Source: Actinomadura meyerae (GTDB lineage Bacteria; Actinomycetota; Actinomycetes; Streptosporangiales; Streptosporangiaceae). Taken from it: a stretch of DNA of 64,000 nucleotides. The stretch is from positions 303,140-367,139 of the forward strand of contig NZ_FZOR01000002.1 in the NCBI RefSeq assembly GCF_900188445.1. Reading direction: 5' to 3'. The notes under the pieces were generated by a model. The model was given only the letters and a program-made list of their open reading frames with translations. It made no database searches and had not been told where the DNA came from. A program made the translations under genes and the position numbers. How positions within the stretch are numbered: position 1 is the first letter of the stretch; every line of letters starts with the position of its first letter. This document shows positions 63,198 through 64,000 of this stretch, one piece after another.

Positions 63198-63607
63198 TGC
63201 CGCGCCGGAAGAACCCGCGGGGGCGGCGGCCCCAGCGCCACAAGGACGTCCTGCACACCGGGCACGGGCCCGCCGCCGCCTTCCGCTGCGTCGGATGCCG
63301 GCTCGAGGTGTCCCTGGACGCCCCGGGCAGCGCCCACCGCAACCACTGCCCGAACTGCCTGGTCAGCCTGCACGTGGACCACCGCGTTCCGGGCGACCGC
63401 GCGTCCGCGTGCCGCAGGCGCATGGAACCGCTGGCGCTTTCCGCGCGCCCCGACGGCGAGTGGATGATCATCCATCAGTGCCAGACCTGCGGCAAGGTCG
63501 GCGCCAACCGCATCGCCGGCGACGACAACGCGCTGGTCCTGATGCGCCTGGCCCTGGCACCGCTCCAGGACGGGACCATCGCGACCCGCACGATGCTCAC
63601 CCTCTAA
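63197..63607 (+). CDS. RNHCP-domain protein 2
   Basis: A 136-residue protein starting at ATG 63197, one base shared with the previous stop. It has a basic leader (PRRKNPRGRRPQRHKD), then FRCVGCRLEV, HRNHCPNCLVSLHVD, ACRRRMEPLAL, WMIIHQCQTCG and DDNALVLMRLAL, the same layout as RNHCP protein 1. It arose by tandem duplication. The two are co-transcribed. Metal binding is predicted. Confidence 0.9.
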   Translation: MPRRKNPRGRRPQRHKDVLHTGHGPAAAFRCVGCRLEVSLDAPGSAHRNHCPNCLVSLHVDHRVPGDRASACRRRMEPLALSARPDGEWMIIHQCQTCGKVGANRIAGDDNALVLMRLALAPLQDGTIATRTMLTL

Positions 63608-63629
63608 GCCTCGATCCACCGGGTGATTG

Positions 63630-64000
63630 CTGTTCAGGTTGCGGAAACGACAAAAGGGATGCCCCGTGGCCTGCGATGATGGGCTTGTCTAAGGTCCAGC
63701 AGCGCAGAAGCAACGAGGCATCCCGTAAGCGCAATCCTCTCATGTCTCATCGGCGGTGGCTGCCGCGTTCGACGAGCCGAACTTGATCGCCGATGCCGGG
63801 CTGGTGCCGGTGGTGCGGCTGGCCGAGCGGGCGGGGTTGCCCGAGCTGGCGGCCGAGGTGCTGCGCATCGGCGGTGCGCGCAACAGCGCCGGCGCCGCCC
63901 CGGCGGCGAAGGTGATGTCGCTGGTGGCGGCGATGTGCGCCGGAGCCGACAGCATCGATGACACCGACCGGTTGCGGCACGGGGCGATGCCGACCGCGTT
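63630..64000 (+). mobile_element. IS1380-family insertion sequence, left part
   Basis: Just after the RNHCP genes the sequence changes to an IS leader with inverted GGGATGCC (63656-63663) and GGCATCCC (63717-63724), followed by an IS1380-type transposase frame running off the window. The left boundary is uncertain, somewhere in 63608-63655; no target duplication can be judged without the right end. Confidence 0.75.
63756..64000 (+). CDS. IS1380-family transposase, N-terminal part
   Basis: An 81-codon open frame to the window edge. Reading from GTG 63756 it gives AAAFDEPNLIADAGLVPVVR, LAERAGLPELAAEVLRIGG and VAAMCAGADSIDDTDRLRHG, which is the conserved N-terminus of IS1380 transposases (DDE type). 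The last in-frame stop before it is at 63726, and GTG 63756 is the only usual start codon after it. Intactness downstream cannot be assessed. Confidence 0.8.
   Translation, partial: MAAAFDEPNLIADAGLVPVVRLAERAGLPELAAEVLRIGGARNSAGAAPAAKVMSLVAAMCAGADSIDDTDRLRHGAMPTA

Noticed and set aside
1..64000. tRNA, rRNA or CRISPR arrays
   Set aside because: No cloverleaf-like or CCA-ending sequence, rRNA landmark or regular repeat-spacer array was seen in the gaps.

Overview
The window is about 72% GC by eye and is coded almost wall to wall in the style of a filamentous actinomycete. BldC, a BldN-type sigma factor, Rex, a complete conservon (CvnA-D), menaquinone genes and a 14-gene nuo operon all point to Streptomycetes-like actinobacteria. 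The mix (conservon beside terpene synthases, truncated anti-sigma ORF after bldN, RNHCP pair) fits Thermomonosporaceae such as Actinomadura best, but that placement is inference. No tRNA, rRNA or CRISPR array was seen.

Layout. 0.2-1.8 kb: two back-to-back VapBC-like toxin-antitoxin modules reading outward from a shared 110-bp promoter region holding two related palindromes. 1.9-3.2 kb: a RarD-type permease and a small secreted protein. 3.5-7.4 kb: a P450, a class I terpene synthase and a class II diterpene cyclase, overlapping or nearly so (a likely diterpenoid pathway). 7.6-11.6 kb: a conservon (sensor kinase, roadblock protein, DUF742 protein, small GTPase). 11.7-30.8 kb, minus strand: menG, menJ-like reductase, nuoABCDEFGHIJKLMN and a long-chain polyprenyl diphosphate synthase, i.e. 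complex I plus enzymes for making and reducing its quinone. A perfect Rex operator lies just upstream of the menJ-like gene. 30.9-34 kb: DUF4229 protein, threonine dehydratase-like enzyme, bldC, a small unknown and an ATLF-like metalloprotease. 34.3-38.4 kb: cytochrome c maturation operon resA-ccdA-resB-ccsB. 38.4-47 kb: phosphatase, Ser/Thr kinase, LysR/EamA/DapA-like group, hemL, a kinase-like protein that has lost its catalytic residues, and a prim-pol domain protein. 48-54 kb: rex-hemA-hemC-hemD-hemB with a Rex-type operator before rex. 54.2-57.7 kb: glutaredoxin-like protein, membrane/ABM fusion, bldN-like sigma factor, a tiny RsbN-like ORF and a HAD hydrolase. 57.7-62.6 kb: an AfsR-type regulator converging with a DrrAB-type ABC exporter. 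62.9-63.6 kb: two tandem RNHCP proteins. From about 63.6 kb an IS1380-family element runs off the right edge.

How it fits together. Much of the window is the aerobic respiratory chain: quinone synthesis, complex I, cytochrome c maturation and heme synthesis. The two Rex-type sites suggest NADH/NAD+ control of the heme operon and of the menJ-like/nuo block. Developmental regulators (BldC, BldN, conservon) and a diterpenoid cluster sit among these core genes. Starts were reassigned where long upstream extensions run over a neighbouring gene; 4-bp stop/start overlaps settle most of them.
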